Of a DNA stretch of 12,880 nt, positions 5,867 to 12,130 are shown one piece after another. The translations under genes and the position numbers were made by a program. Position 1 is the stretch's first letter, and each line of letters begins with the position of its first letter. The DNA lies in the NCBI GenBank assembly GCA_002483465.1, contig DLHX01000002.1:1-12880 (forward strand), written 5' to 3'. A model generated the notes under the pieces. That model was not told the DNA's origin, made no database searches, and saw only the letters and a list, made by a program, of their open reading frames with translations. Source of the DNA: Micavibrio sp. UBA7657 (lineage in GTDB: Bacteria; Pseudomonadota; Alphaproteobacteria; Micavibrionales; Micavibrionaceae).

Positions 5867-6235
5867 TTACAGAACCTCTGCCGCAAGCGACAGGATTTTG
5901 GCGTAGCCTTTAGAGCGCAGTTCGCGCGTGACGGGTCCGAAAATACGTGTGCCGATCGGCTCGCCCTGCGGATTGATCAGAACGCATGCGTTCGAGTCGA
6001 AGCGGATTTTTTCGCCGTAAGAGCGTGTTGCGCCCTGGCGGGTGCGGACGATCACGGCGCGGTGCACGGCGCCCTTTTTAACGCGGCCGCGCGGAATGGC
6101 GTCTTTCACCGAAACGATGACAACGTCACCGATATTCGCGGTGCGGCGTTTGGAGCCGCCGAGGACTTTAACGCACTGAACGAGGCGTGCCCCGCTGTTG
6201 TCCGCTACGTCCATTCTTGATTGCATCTGGATCAT
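5867..6235 (-). CDS. rplN: 50S ribosomal protein L14
   Basis: L14 lies at the subunit interface and helps form intersubunit bridges; it is also the docking site of the silencing factor RsfS in other bacteria. The 122-residue product matches the family's length exactly. Signatures include VADNSGARLVQCVKVLGGSK (about 10-29), AIPRGRVKKGAVHRAVIVRT (about 46-65), RFDSNACVLIN and the near-invariant GTRIFGPVTRELRSKGYAKI. It opens the spc part of the cluster after rpsQ, with a 22-nt gap and no visible terminator or promoter, so the S10 and spc parts are probably one transcript here. Confidence 0.98.
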   Translation of the reverse strand: MIQMQSRMDVADNSGARLVQCVKVLGGSKRRTANIGDVVIVSVKDAIPRGRVKKGAVHRAVIVRTRQGATRSYGEKIRFDSNACVLINPQGEPIGTRIFGPVTRELRSKGYAKILSLAAEVL

Positions 6236-6257
6236 GTTCGTAATCCTATTCCTTTAA

Positions 6258-6677
6258 TTACTTCGATTTCTTCTTGGTTTCTTTTTTAGCAGTTCCGGCT
6301 TTTTTAACTTCGGCTTTGGCGGGTTTCGCTTCGGCCTTCGGAGCTTCTTTCTTGGCAGCAGTTTCTTTTTGCGGCGTATTCTTTTTCGCAACTTTTTCAG
6401 CGCCCTCTTCCGTGCGTCTCGGACGCTCGGCGTTTTTCGCGGCGGTGCTTTCCGTGATCACGGTCCAGCGCTTCGATTTCGAAATCGGGCGGCATTCTTC
6501 GATCTGGACGACATCGCCGGCTTTGAACTGGTTGTGTTCGTCGTGCGCGGCGTATTTGTCCGACTTGCGGATGTATTTCTTGTAAACGGGGTGCATGTAT
6601 TTCCGCTCGACAAGAACCGTAACGGTCTTGTTTGCGCGGTCGCTTACAACTTCACCTTCCAAGATACGACGTGGCAT
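6258..6677 (-). CDS. rpsQ: 30S ribosomal protein S17 with long basic tail
   Basis: S17 binds the 5' domain of 16S rRNA early in assembly. The OB-fold core occupies about residues 1-78 (MPRRILEGEVVSDRANKTVT, HPVYKKYIRKSDKYAAHDE, VVQIEECRPISKSKRW). The family is usually 80-90 residues, but this product has 139. The extra 60 or so residues form a low-complexity Lys/Ala/Glu/Pro tail (such as KKEAPKAEAKPAKAEVKK), probably disordered. The tail is in the same open frame without interruption, so it is part of the protein. Similar tails occur on L22 and L29 nearby. Confidence 0.97.
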   Translation of the reverse strand: MPRRILEGEVVSDRANKTVTVLVERKYMHPVYKKYIRKSDKYAAHDEHNQFKAGDVVQIEECRPISKSKRWTVITESTAAKNAERPRRTEEGAEKVAKKNTPQKETAAKKEAPKAEAKPAKAEVKKAGTAKKETKKKSK

Positions 6678-6692
6678 TCTTCTCTACTCCTC

Positions 6693-6971
6693 TTAAGCTT
6701 TCGCCTTGGCTTTTTTAGCGGTCGCTTCTTTTTTAGGAGCGGCAGCTTTGACAGCCTTGGGCTTTGCAGGCGCGGTGTCTTTACCCGACTGCTTAACATT
6801 GATGAATGTCTTGATACGCGCGATGTTACGGCGCGTCTTGCGCATTTCCGAGGTTTTCTCGAGCTGACCGCCTGTGCGCTGGAAACGCAGGTTCATCTGC
6901 TCCTTGCGGGAATCGATGAGGAGCTTCTTCAGCTCATCCACGGTCTTTGCTTTCAGATCTTCGGTTTTCAT
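6693..6971 (-). CDS. rpmC: 50S ribosomal protein L29 with basic tail
   Basis: L29 is a small two-helix protein by the peptide exit tunnel, part of the docking site for trigger factor and SRP together with L23. The core is about residues 1-62, with DELKKLLIDSRKEQMNLRFQ, the TGGQLEKTSEMR turn and RRNIARIKTFIN. The family usually has 60-70 residues; here a Lys/Ala-rich tail of about 30 residues brings it to 92. The DNA of this tail shares an exact 17-base string with the tail of rplV (6706-6722 and 8311-8327). Start ATG at 6969-6971, 11 nt after rplP. Confidence 0.97.
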   Translation of the reverse strand: MKTEDLKAKTVDELKKLLIDSRKEQMNLRFQRTGGQLEKTSEMRKTRRNIARIKTFINVKQSGKDTAPAKPKAVKAAAPKKEATAKKAKAKA

Positions 6972-6982
6972 GATCGCTTCTC

Positions 6983-7414
6983 TTATTTCTTGGCGCTGTC
7001 TTCGTGACCGATACGGGTGACGAATTTTGTTTTGATCGGAAGTTTCATCGCGGCGAGGCTCAGCGCTTCAACAGCGAGAGCGCGGTTAACGCCGTCCAGT
7101 TCAAAAAGAATACGGCCGGGCTTTACGCGTGCGGCCCAGAATTCAGGAGATCCTTTACCGGAACCCATACGCACTTCGAGCGGTTTTTTCGAAACAGGAA
7201 CGTCCGGGAAAACGCGGATCCAGACTTTACCCTGACGCGAAAGGTGACGCGAAATCGCGCGGCGTGCCGCTTCGATCTGGCGCGCGGTCAGGCGGTCGGG
7301 TTCCATTGCCTTTAAACCATACGAACCGTAGGTCAGCGTGAAACCGCCCTTGGCATTGCCGTGAATGCGGCCTTTGTGGGCCTTGCGGTATTTTGTTTTC
7401 TTAGGACTAAGCAT
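6983..7414 (-). CDS. rplP: 50S ribosomal protein L16
   Basis: L16 helps organise the A-site and binds 23S rRNA near the peptidyl transferase centre. The 143-residue product begins MLSPKKTKYRKAHKGRIHGN, as expected for L16. It has the segments ARRAISRHLSRQGKVWIRVF (about 50-69) and the family signature VRMGSGKGSPEFWAARVKPG. The arginine of VRMG is the position hydroxylated in E. coli L16; whether that happens here is unknown. The gene begins after an unusually long 183-nt gap behind rpsC. In front of its ATG is GAGAACG, a weak ribosome site, so the leader structure may matter. Confidence 0.98.
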   Translation of the reverse strand: MLSPKKTKYRKAHKGRIHGNAKGGFTLTYGSYGLKAMEPDRLTARQIEAARRAISRHLSRQGKVWIRVFPDVPVSKKPLEVRMGSGKGSPEFWAARVKPGRILFELDGVNRALAVEALSLAAMKLPIKTKFVTRIGHEDSAKK

Positions 7415-7450
7415 CGTTCTCTAGCCTTGTTTCAAACATAAAAAAATCAC

Positions 7451-7501
7451 GTTCACATGGGCTTTTGGTTCGTTTCGAACCCTAGTTCCCACATGGCTTT
7501 T
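7451..7501. repeat. Imperfect direct repeat in the rpsC-rplP gap
   Basis: On the plus strand GTTCACATGGGCTTTT (7451-7466) recurs as GTTCCCACATGGCTTTT (7485-7501). The copies differ by a two-base and a one-base indel. The space between them contains the perfect hairpin GGTTCG-TTT-CGAACC (7467-7481). The arrangement could be a small duplication that gave rise to the enlarged gap. Confidence 0.6.
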
Positions 7502-7508
7502 AAAGCCA
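7494..7508. repeat. Short inverted repeat sharing its core with the rpsC-end hairpin
   Basis: TGGCTTT and AAAGCCA flank a single base. The core GGCTTT...AAAGCC is the same as in the hairpin at 7582-7599 that spans the rpsC stop codon (AAGGCTTT, two bases, AAAGCCTT). Two near-identical hairpins 75 bases apart suggest duplication or a repeated processing or protein-binding signal. On the plus strand a T6 run follows, but no plus-strand gene needs a terminator here. Confidence 0.5.
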
Positions 7509-7597
7509 CTTTTTTAGTAAATTCGCGCGGACATTACCCTATCCTTTTCCCGATTGCCAGCATTATTTACCGGTTTTCAGGAAGGCTTTTTAAAGCC

Positions 7598-8284
7598 TTA
7601 GGATCTGGGTGCCCCACCCTGGCTTTCAGACTGGCGCTTGTCGCGGGCCATGGGGTCGTGTTCCATGATATCGCCCTTGTAGAGCCAGACTTTAACACCG
7701 ATAATTCCATAAGTCGTCAGAGCTTCCGCCGTGCCGTAATCGAGGTCAGCGCGCAGGGTGTGCAGGGGCACACGACCCTCGCGGTACCATTCCATACGGG
7801 CGATGTCGGCGCCGCCAAGACGGCCCGAAACGTTAATACGAATACCCTGGCCGCCGAGGCGCAGAGCCGACTGAACGGCGCGCTTCATGGCGCGGCGGAA
7901 CGAAACACGGCGCTCGAGCTGCTGGGCGACGCCCTCAGCTACCAGCTGCGCGTCCATCTCAGGCTTGCGGACTTCGAGGATGTTCAGGGAAACTTCGCCG
8001 CCTGCGCGCTTCGAGAGGTCCGAACGGAGCTTCTCGATATCGGCGCCTTTTTTGCCGATGATGACGCCGGGACGGGCGGTGTGAACAGTCACGCGCGTGT
8101 TCTTCGCGGCGCGCTCGATGATGACTTTGCTGATGCCTGCGGGCTTCAGTCTTTCCTGCACGTATTCGCGCAGCTTAAGGTCCTCGACCAGCTTCTTGGC
8201 GTAATCGCGACCGGCATACCAGCGCGAATCCCATGTGCGGTTGATACCGACTCTTAAACCTACTGGATTGACCTTCTGACCCAT
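7598..8284 (-). CDS. rpsC: 30S ribosomal protein S3
   Basis: S3 lies at the mRNA entrance of the small subunit and takes part in mRNA helicase activity with S4 and S5. The 228-residue product begins MGQKVNPVGLRVGINRTWDS. It has an N-terminal KH domain with the GKKG loop at about residues 77-80 (PGVIIGKKGADIEKLR). The C-terminal S3 domain has the signature GRLGGADIARMEWYREGRVP and LRADLDYGTAEALTTYG. Length is normal. The ribosome site AGGAGC overlaps the rplV stop codon, nine bases before the ATG. The stop codon lies within a hairpin (7582-7599), after which a 183-nt gap precedes rplP. Confidence 0.98.
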   Translation of the reverse strand: MGQKVNPVGLRVGINRTWDSRWYAGRDYAKKLVEDLKLREYVQERLKPAGISKVIIERAAKNTRVTVHTARPGVIIGKKGADIEKLRSDLSKRAGGEVSLNILEVRKPEMDAQLVAEGVAQQLERRVSFRRAMKRAVQSALRLGGQGIRINVSGRLGGADIARMEWYREGRVPLHTLRADLDYGTAEALTTYGIIGVKVWLYKGDIMEHDPMARDKRQSESQGGAPRS

Positions 8285-8297
8285 TTTACATTAGCTC

Positions 8298-8792
8298 CTA
8301 TGCTGTAGCTTTGGCTTTTTTAGCGGTTGATTTCTTCGGCTTGGCTGCGGACCCGGCATTTTTAGATTCGCCTGCAGGCTTCGCTTCTTTTTTAACTTTC
8401 GGTTTTTTCGCCGTTGCGGCGTCATCGGCCTCGCGTACCGTGATGCTGATATTGCTGAATTTCTTGTCGACGGCGGCGGCGCGGCCACGGCCACGCGCAT
8501 GGAAGCGGCGCAGTTTAAGCGTCTTGCCGACGGTGGCTTCGGCCACGATCAGGCGGTCGACGTCGAGGTTATGGTTGTTCTCGGCGTTGGCGATTGCGGA
8601 TTGCAGAACCTTGCGGACATCCTGCGCGACGCGGCGCTTGGAGAATTGCAGGTCGACGAGCGCACGGCCCGCTTTTTTGCCGCGGATCATCTGCGCCAGC
8701 AGGTTGAGTTTTTGCGCGCTGCCCGGGATGTATTTCCCGTAGGCTTTCGCCTCGTTCGGCTTGGTGCGTTTCGCGTTTGCTTTCTGTCCCAT
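8298..8792 (-). CDS. rplV: 50S ribosomal protein L22 with basic tail
   Basis: L22 lines the peptide exit tunnel with its beta-hairpin loop and binds all domains of 23S rRNA. The core is about residues 1-125, with RGKKAGRALVDLQFSKRRVA, SAIANAENNHNLDVDRLIV, and the hairpin region LRRFHARGRGRAAAVDKKFS. The family is usually 110-130 residues; this product has 164 because of a Lys/Ala/Ser tail such as KPKKSTAKKAKATA. In the same stretch another frame is also open but gives only a low-complexity shadow. The tail DNA shares 17 exact bases with the rpmC tail. It lies 27 nt after rpsS and 13 nt before rpsC. Confidence 0.97.
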   Translation of the reverse strand: MGQKANAKRTKPNEAKAYGKYIPGSAQKLNLLAQMIRGKKAGRALVDLQFSKRRVAQDVRKVLQSAIANAENNHNLDVDRLIVAEATVGKTLKLRRFHARGRGRAAAVDKKFSNISITVREADDAATAKKPKVKKEAKPAGESKNAGSAAKPKKSTAKKAKATA

Positions 8793-8819
8793 AACTTACT
8801 TCCTTATGCTTCTAAATCT

Positions 8820-9110
8820 TTAGCTCTTGGTCTCTTCGGTTGTCGCTTTCTTCTCGGCGCTGTGCGCTTTGAAGGTGCGTGTGGGCGCAAATTCGCCCAG
8901 CTTGTGCCCGATCATCTGGTCTGTCACCAGCACCGGGATAAATTTGTTGCCGTTATGCACACCGAACGTCAGGCCGACAAAGTTCGGCAGGATCGTCGAA
9001 CGGCGCGACCACGTCTTGATGACGTTTTTGCCGCTGCCTGTGCGGGCTTCTTCCACCTTCTTCAAAAGGTGACGGTCAACGAACGGACCTTTCCAGACTG
9101 CACGTGCCAT
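8820..9110 (-). CDS. rpsS: 30S ribosomal protein S19
   Basis: S19 is a small-subunit head protein that forms a complex with S13 near the A-site tRNA. The 96-residue product begins MARAVWKGPFVDRHLLKKVE. It carries KTWSRRSTILPNFVGLTFGV (about 32-51) and the family signature VHNGNKFIPVLVTDQMIGHK followed by LGEFAPTRTF. Length is near the usual 92. The start ATG (9108-9110) overlaps the rplB stop codon by one base in a TAATG junction, which points to translational coupling with L2. Confidence 0.98.
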   Translation of the reverse strand: MARAVWKGPFVDRHLLKKVEEARTGSGKNVIKTWSRRSTILPNFVGLTFGVHNGNKFIPVLVTDQMIGHKLGEFAPTRTFKAHSAEKKATTEETKS

Positions 9111-9934
9111 TATTTCTTCTTCCTTCTGATAATGTACTGATCGGTTTTCTTGTTATGACGGGTCTTCTTGCCCTTCGTGGGTTTGCCCCACGGGGTGACC
9201 GGGTGACGTCCGCCGGAGGTGCGGCCTTCGCCGCCGCCGTGCGGGTGGTCGATCGGGTTCATGGCCACGCCGCGGACATGGGGCTTGCGGCCCTTCCAGC
9301 GGTTACGGCCTGCTTTACCGAGATTCTGGTTCATGTGGTCGGGGTTAGACACCGCGCCCACTGTCGCCATGCAGTCCGCAGGAACGATACGAAGTTCGCC
9401 TGAGGCCAGTTTGACCTGCGCATAGCCCTGGTCACGGCCTGCGAGTTGGGCGTAGGTTCCGGCGGAACGCACCATCTGGGCGCCTTTGCCGGGTTTCATT
9501 TCAATGTTGTGAATGATCGTGCCGACCGGCATCGAGCGCAGCGGCATCGCGTTGCCCGGCTTGATGTCGACTGCGTTACCGGAGATGATCTTGTCGCCTG
9601 CCTTTACGCGTTGCGGCGCGAGGATGTAACGCTTCTCGCCGTCTTTATATTCGATGAGCGCAATCCATGCGGTACGGTTCGGATCGTATTCGAGGCGAAC
9701 GATTTTGCCTTCGATATCTTTCTTGTCGCGCTTCCAGTCAATGATGCGGTAACGCTTCTTGTGACCGCCGCCCTTGTTGCCGGATGTCAGACGGCCATGG
9801 TTGTTGCGGCCGCCGGTTTTCTTTTTACCTTCGGTCAGAACTTTTTCAGGCTCGCCCTTCCACAGCTGGGTGCGGTCTACCTGGATCAGCTGGCGCATGC
9901 CGGGCGATGTGGGTCTGTATTCTCTCAGTGCCAT
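9110..9934 (-). CDS. rplB: 50S ribosomal protein L2
   Basis: L2 is one of the most conserved ribosomal proteins, needed for subunit association and close to the peptidyl transferase centre. The 274-residue product begins MALREYRPTSPGMRQLIQVD. It has the OB-fold RNA-binding domain (about 40-120, with GRNNHGRLTSGNKGGGHKKR and YRIIDWKRDK). An SH3-like domain (about 125-200) and the near-invariant HPHGGGEGR at 230-238 follow; its first histidine corresponds to the functionally important His229 of E. coli. It ends in the basic tail TDQYIIRRKKK. Its start follows a 55-nt gap after rplW with a GGAAG ribosome site. Confidence 0.99.
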   Translation of the reverse strand: MALREYRPTSPGMRQLIQVDRTQLWKGEPEKVLTEGKKKTGGRNNHGRLTSGNKGGGHKKRYRIIDWKRDKKDIEGKIVRLEYDPNRTAWIALIEYKDGEKRYILAPQRVKAGDKIISGNAVDIKPGNAMPLRSMPVGTIIHNIEMKPGKGAQMVRSAGTYAQLAGRDQGYAQVKLASGELRIVPADCMATVGAVSNPDHMNQNLGKAGRNRWKGRKPHVRGVAMNPIDHPHGGGEGRTSGGRHPVTPWGKPTKGKKTRHNKKTDQYIIRRKKK

Positions 9935-9989
9935 AGTCTTCTTCCTTTTTTGCCCTTTATCGGCGGGACCACCATAGTTTTAAACTCTC

Positions 9990-10316
9990 TTACGCGTTGA
10001 ACTGGTCAATCGTCTGGCCCTGCTCGAGCGTCACAATCGCTTTTTTCATGTCGCCGCGGAAACCTTTTTGACCTTTGAAGCGCTTGGTCTTGCCCTTCTG
10101 GATCAGCGTGTTTACGCCTTTAACTTTTACTTCGAACAGTGTTTCAACGGCCTGCTTGATCTGCGGCTTGGTCGCAGACAGTGGAACCTTGAACGTTATC
10201 TGACCGTGTTCCGATCCGCGCGTGCCTTTTTCCGTGACATGCGGGTTCGAGATGATTTCATACATCCATTCGGCTGCTTCGACTTTTTTCGTCTCTTTTT
10301 TCGCTGCTTTTGCCAT
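9990..10316 (-). CDS. rplW: 50S ribosomal protein L23
   Basis: L23 sits at the peptide tunnel exit and docks trigger factor and SRP. From the ATG at 10314-10316 the product has 108 residues: a Lys/Ala-rich start (MAKAAKKETKKVEAAEWMYE), then the core with NPHVTEKGT, ITFKVPLSATKPQIKQAVET, the segment LFEVKVKGVNTLIQKGKTKR and KKAIVTLEQGQTID. A second ATG two codons upstream (10320-10322) overlaps the rplD stop. The downstream ATG is chosen because the AGGA site is eight bases away, versus two for the upstream one. The N-terminal extension of about 15 residues is longer than in many homologues. Confidence 0.96.
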   Translation of the reverse strand: MAKAAKKETKKVEAAEWMYEIISNPHVTEKGTRGSEHGQITFKVPLSATKPQIKQAVETLFEVKVKGVNTLIQKGKTKRFKGQKGFRGDMKKAIVTLEQGQTIDQFNA

Positions 10317-10321
10317 GGTCA

Positions 10322-10945
10322 TTATCCTTTAAGTTTTTCCGTGAGGTCATTCACGGCGTCTTTTGTCAAAATCAGCGTGTCGCGGCGCATAATGTCGTAC
10401 ACGTTTGCACCTTGCGACGGCAGAACATCGACGCGCGGCAGGTTAGCCGTCGCACGTGCGAAGTTCGCATCGATTTCCTTGCCGCCGACGATGAGAGCCG
10501 AGCTTACGCCCATTTTCTCAAGAGCTTTTGCCATCGGCTTGGTTTTGTGATCTTTCGATTTTGCGTCATCGAGGATGATCAGCTTGCCTTCTTTCGCTTT
10601 CGAGGAGAGAGCGATGCAAAGCGCGAGCTTGCGGATCTTCTTCGGCATTTCGGTTGCGTGGCTGCGAACAACCGGACCGTGCGAAACACCGCCGCCGACC
10701 GTCTGGGGACGGCGTTTCTGACCGGCTCTAGCCTGGCCCGTACCTTTTTGGCTGTGCGGCTTTTTACCGGTGCCCGAAACCTCGGAAACGTCCTTGGTCT
10801 TGTGCGTGCCGGCGCGGCGCTTGTTCAACTGGTAGCCGATCATGGAGTGGATGATGTCCTGGCGGATCTCTACGCCGAACACATCCTTATCAAGCGTAAT
10901 TTCGCCTGCGTCCTTGTTCTCGATTGTTTTGACTGCGAGTTTCAT
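10322..10945 (-). CDS. rplD: 50S ribosomal protein L4
   Basis: L4 lines the peptide exit tunnel with a long loop; in E. coli it also represses the S10 operon. The 207-residue product shows the loop region (about 44-95) with RAGTHKTKDVSEVSGTGKKP, KGTGQARAGQKRRPQTVGGG and the following PKKIRKLALCIALSSKAKEG. The C-terminal part has ALIVGGKE and the motif PSQGANVYDIMRRDTLILTK. Length is typical (about 200-206). It starts 5 nt after rplC and its stop lies next to the rplW start. Confidence 0.98.
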   Translation of the reverse strand: MKLAVKTIENKDAGEITLDKDVFGVEIRQDIIHSMIGYQLNKRRAGTHKTKDVSEVSGTGKKPHSQKGTGQARAGQKRRPQTVGGGVSHGPVVRSHATEMPKKIRKLALCIALSSKAKEGKLIILDDAKSKDHKTKPMAKALEKMGVSSALIVGGKEIDANFARATANLPRVDVLPSQGANVYDIMRRDTLILTKDAVNDLTEKLKG

Positions 10946-10950
10946 GGCTC

Positions 10951-11727
10951 TTATTCCTTATTCTCAGTCGTTGCTTCGGCTGCAGGCGCTTCTGCCGGGG
11001 CAGGAGCAGCTTCAGCTTTCGGGGCTTCGGCTTGCGCTTCAGCAGATTTTGCAGCTTGTCTCAGACCGGCTGGTTTCGGCACGTCCTTGTGCAGCGGCTT
11101 TTTCACAGCGTCGCTGACCAGAACCCAGCCATTCTTGTTGCCGGGAACCGAACCCTTGATCAGGATCAGGTTGTCTTCGAGATCGATCCCGACGACTTCG
11201 AGATTTTGCGTGGTGACGCGGTCGGTGCCGAGGTGACCCGCCATTTTCTTGCCGGGGAATACGCGGCCTGGATCCTGACGCTGACCGGTGGAGCCGTGCG
11301 AGCGGTGCGAAACGGACACACCGTGCGAGGCGCGAAGACCGCCGAAATTGTGACGCTTCATCGCACCGGCAAAGCCTTTACCGATCGAGGTGCCGACGAC
11401 ATCAACAAATTGACCGGCGACAAAGTGGTTCGCGCCGAGCTCTGCGCCGACTTCCAGCATGTTTTCATTGGTCACGCGGAATTCAACGACTTTTTTCTTC
11501 GGCTCAACCTTTGCTTTCGCGAAGTGGCCGCGATTGGCGGCGCTGGTGCGCTTGACGCGCGCCTTGCCCGCGCCGAGTTGAACGGCAACATAGCCGTCTT
11601 TTTCAGCGTTGCGTACGGCCACGACCTGGCACTCGTCCACTTTCAGGACGGTTACGGGAACCTGCGTGCCATCTTCGGTGAAGATACGCGTCATTCCTTC
11701 TTTTCTAGCAATCAGTCCAGTTCTCAT
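10951..11727 (-). CDS. rplC: 50S ribosomal protein L3 with Ala/Glu-rich tail
   Basis: L3 is an assembly-initiating protein that reaches close to the peptidyl transferase centre. The product of 258 residues begins MRTGLIARKEGMTRIFTEDG. It contains the family signature at about 114-166: GFAGAMKRHNFGGLRASHG, then GSTGQRQDPGRVFPGKKMAGH. Gln151 is in the place of the glutamine methylated by PrmB in E. coli. The core ends at about residue 212, and the last 40 or so residues form an Ala/Pro/Glu-rich tail (for example EAAPAPAEAPAAEATTENKE), probably disordered. A TAGGAG ribosome site supports the start at 11727. Confidence 0.98.
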   Translation of the reverse strand: MRTGLIARKEGMTRIFTEDGTQVPVTVLKVDECQVVAVRNAEKDGYVAVQLGAGKARVKRTSAANRGHFAKAKVEPKKKVVEFRVTNENMLEVGAELGANHFVAGQFVDVVGTSIGKGFAGAMKRHNFGGLRASHGVSVSHRSHGSTGQRQDPGRVFPGKKMAGHLGTDRVTTQNLEVVGIDLEDNLILIKGSVPGNKNGWVLVSDAVKKPLHKDVPKPAGLRQAAKSAEAQAEAPKAEAAPAPAEAPAAEATTENKE

Positions 11728-11746
11728 TTCAGTCTCCTATCCAGAG

Positions 11747-11760
11747 GTTGCTTTCGCAAC
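11747..11760 (-). other. GNRA-tetraloop hairpin between rpsJ and rplC
   Basis: On the minus strand GTTGC-GAAA-GCAAC forms a perfect 5-bp stem closed by a GAAA tetraloop, a very stable RNA fold. It lies in the 57-nt gap between rpsJ and rplC, about 20 nt before the rplC start. No T run follows, so it is not a terminator. It could be an RNA processing or protein-binding site, or simply a structured spacer. Confidence 0.45.
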
Positions 11761-11784
11761 GTAGAGCCAGTTGGTTTTTGCTTA

Positions 11785-12108
11785 TTAGGCAGCCATCTGA
11801 CCGATTTTAATTTCAACATCCACACCGGCCGGCAGGTCGAGCTTCATCAAAGCGTCGATGGTCTGCGGAGTCGGGTCGATGATATCCAGCAGTCTTTTGT
11901 GCGTGCGCATCTCGAATTGCTCCTGCGAGCCTTTGTCGATGTGCGGCGAACGAATGACCGAAAATTTCTTGATGCGGTTCGGCAGCGGAACAGGCCCGCA
12001 GACATTCGCGCCCGTACGCTTGGCAGTGTTGACGATTTCAGCCGTCGCGCTGTCAAGAATACGGTGCTCAAAAGCCTTAAGCGTGATGCGTATCGTTTGC
12101 GTGTCCAT
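11785..12108 (-). CDS. rpsJ: 30S ribosomal protein S10 (NusE)
   Basis: S10 is a small-subunit head protein and, as NusE, binds NusB and NusG in antitermination and transcription-translation coupling. The 107-residue product begins MDTQTIRITLKAFEHRILDS. It carries the loop GPVPLPNRIKKFSVIRSPHI (about 38-57) and the signature EQFEMRTHKRLLDIIDPTPQ. It is slightly longer than the common 102-103 residues. It follows tuf by only 22 nt, so there is no room for the long S10 leader that mediates L4 control in enterobacteria; that mode of regulation is unlikely here. The tuf-rpsJ order is usual in alphaproteobacteria. Confidence 0.98.
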   Translation of the reverse strand: MDTQTIRITLKAFEHRILDSATAEIVNTAKRTGANVCGPVPLPNRIKKFSVIRSPHIDKGSQEQFEMRTHKRLLDIIDPTPQTIDALMKLDLPAGVDVEIKIGQMAA

Positions 12109-12130
12109 GTTCCGTTTCCTTATTCTCTAA

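Larger units (their letters stand above)
7415..7597 (-). other. 183-nt structured gap between rpsC and rplP
   Basis: In most bacteria rpsC and rplP abut or overlap, but here they are separated by 183 nt. The gap holds three inverted repeats: AAGGCTTT/AAAGCCTT (7582-7599, over the rpsC stop), TGGCTTT/AAAGCCA (7494-7508) and GGTTCG/CGAACC (7467-7481). It also holds an imperfect direct repeat (7451-7466 and 7485-7501). On the minus strand a T7 run near 7441 follows, but no stem lies directly before it, so it is not a standard terminator. Only very short open frames (up to 13 codons) are present. It could be an mRNA leader for rplP, a processing site or a small RNA. No family is recognised. Confidence 0.5.

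Noticed and set aside
7415..7570. Mini open frames (up to 13 codons) in the rpsC-rplP gap, one overlapping the rplP start
   Set aside because: They are very short, with no clear ribosome sites; a leader peptide is possible but not supported.
7582..7599. Hairpin over the rpsC stop as a terminator
   Set aside because: The stem is AT-rich with a two-base loop and is not followed by a T run on the minus strand; rplP downstream needs the transcript.
8291..8500. Minus-strand 69-codon basic open frame
   Set aside because: It is an out-of-frame shadow of the Lys/Ala tail of rplV, starting inside the gene.
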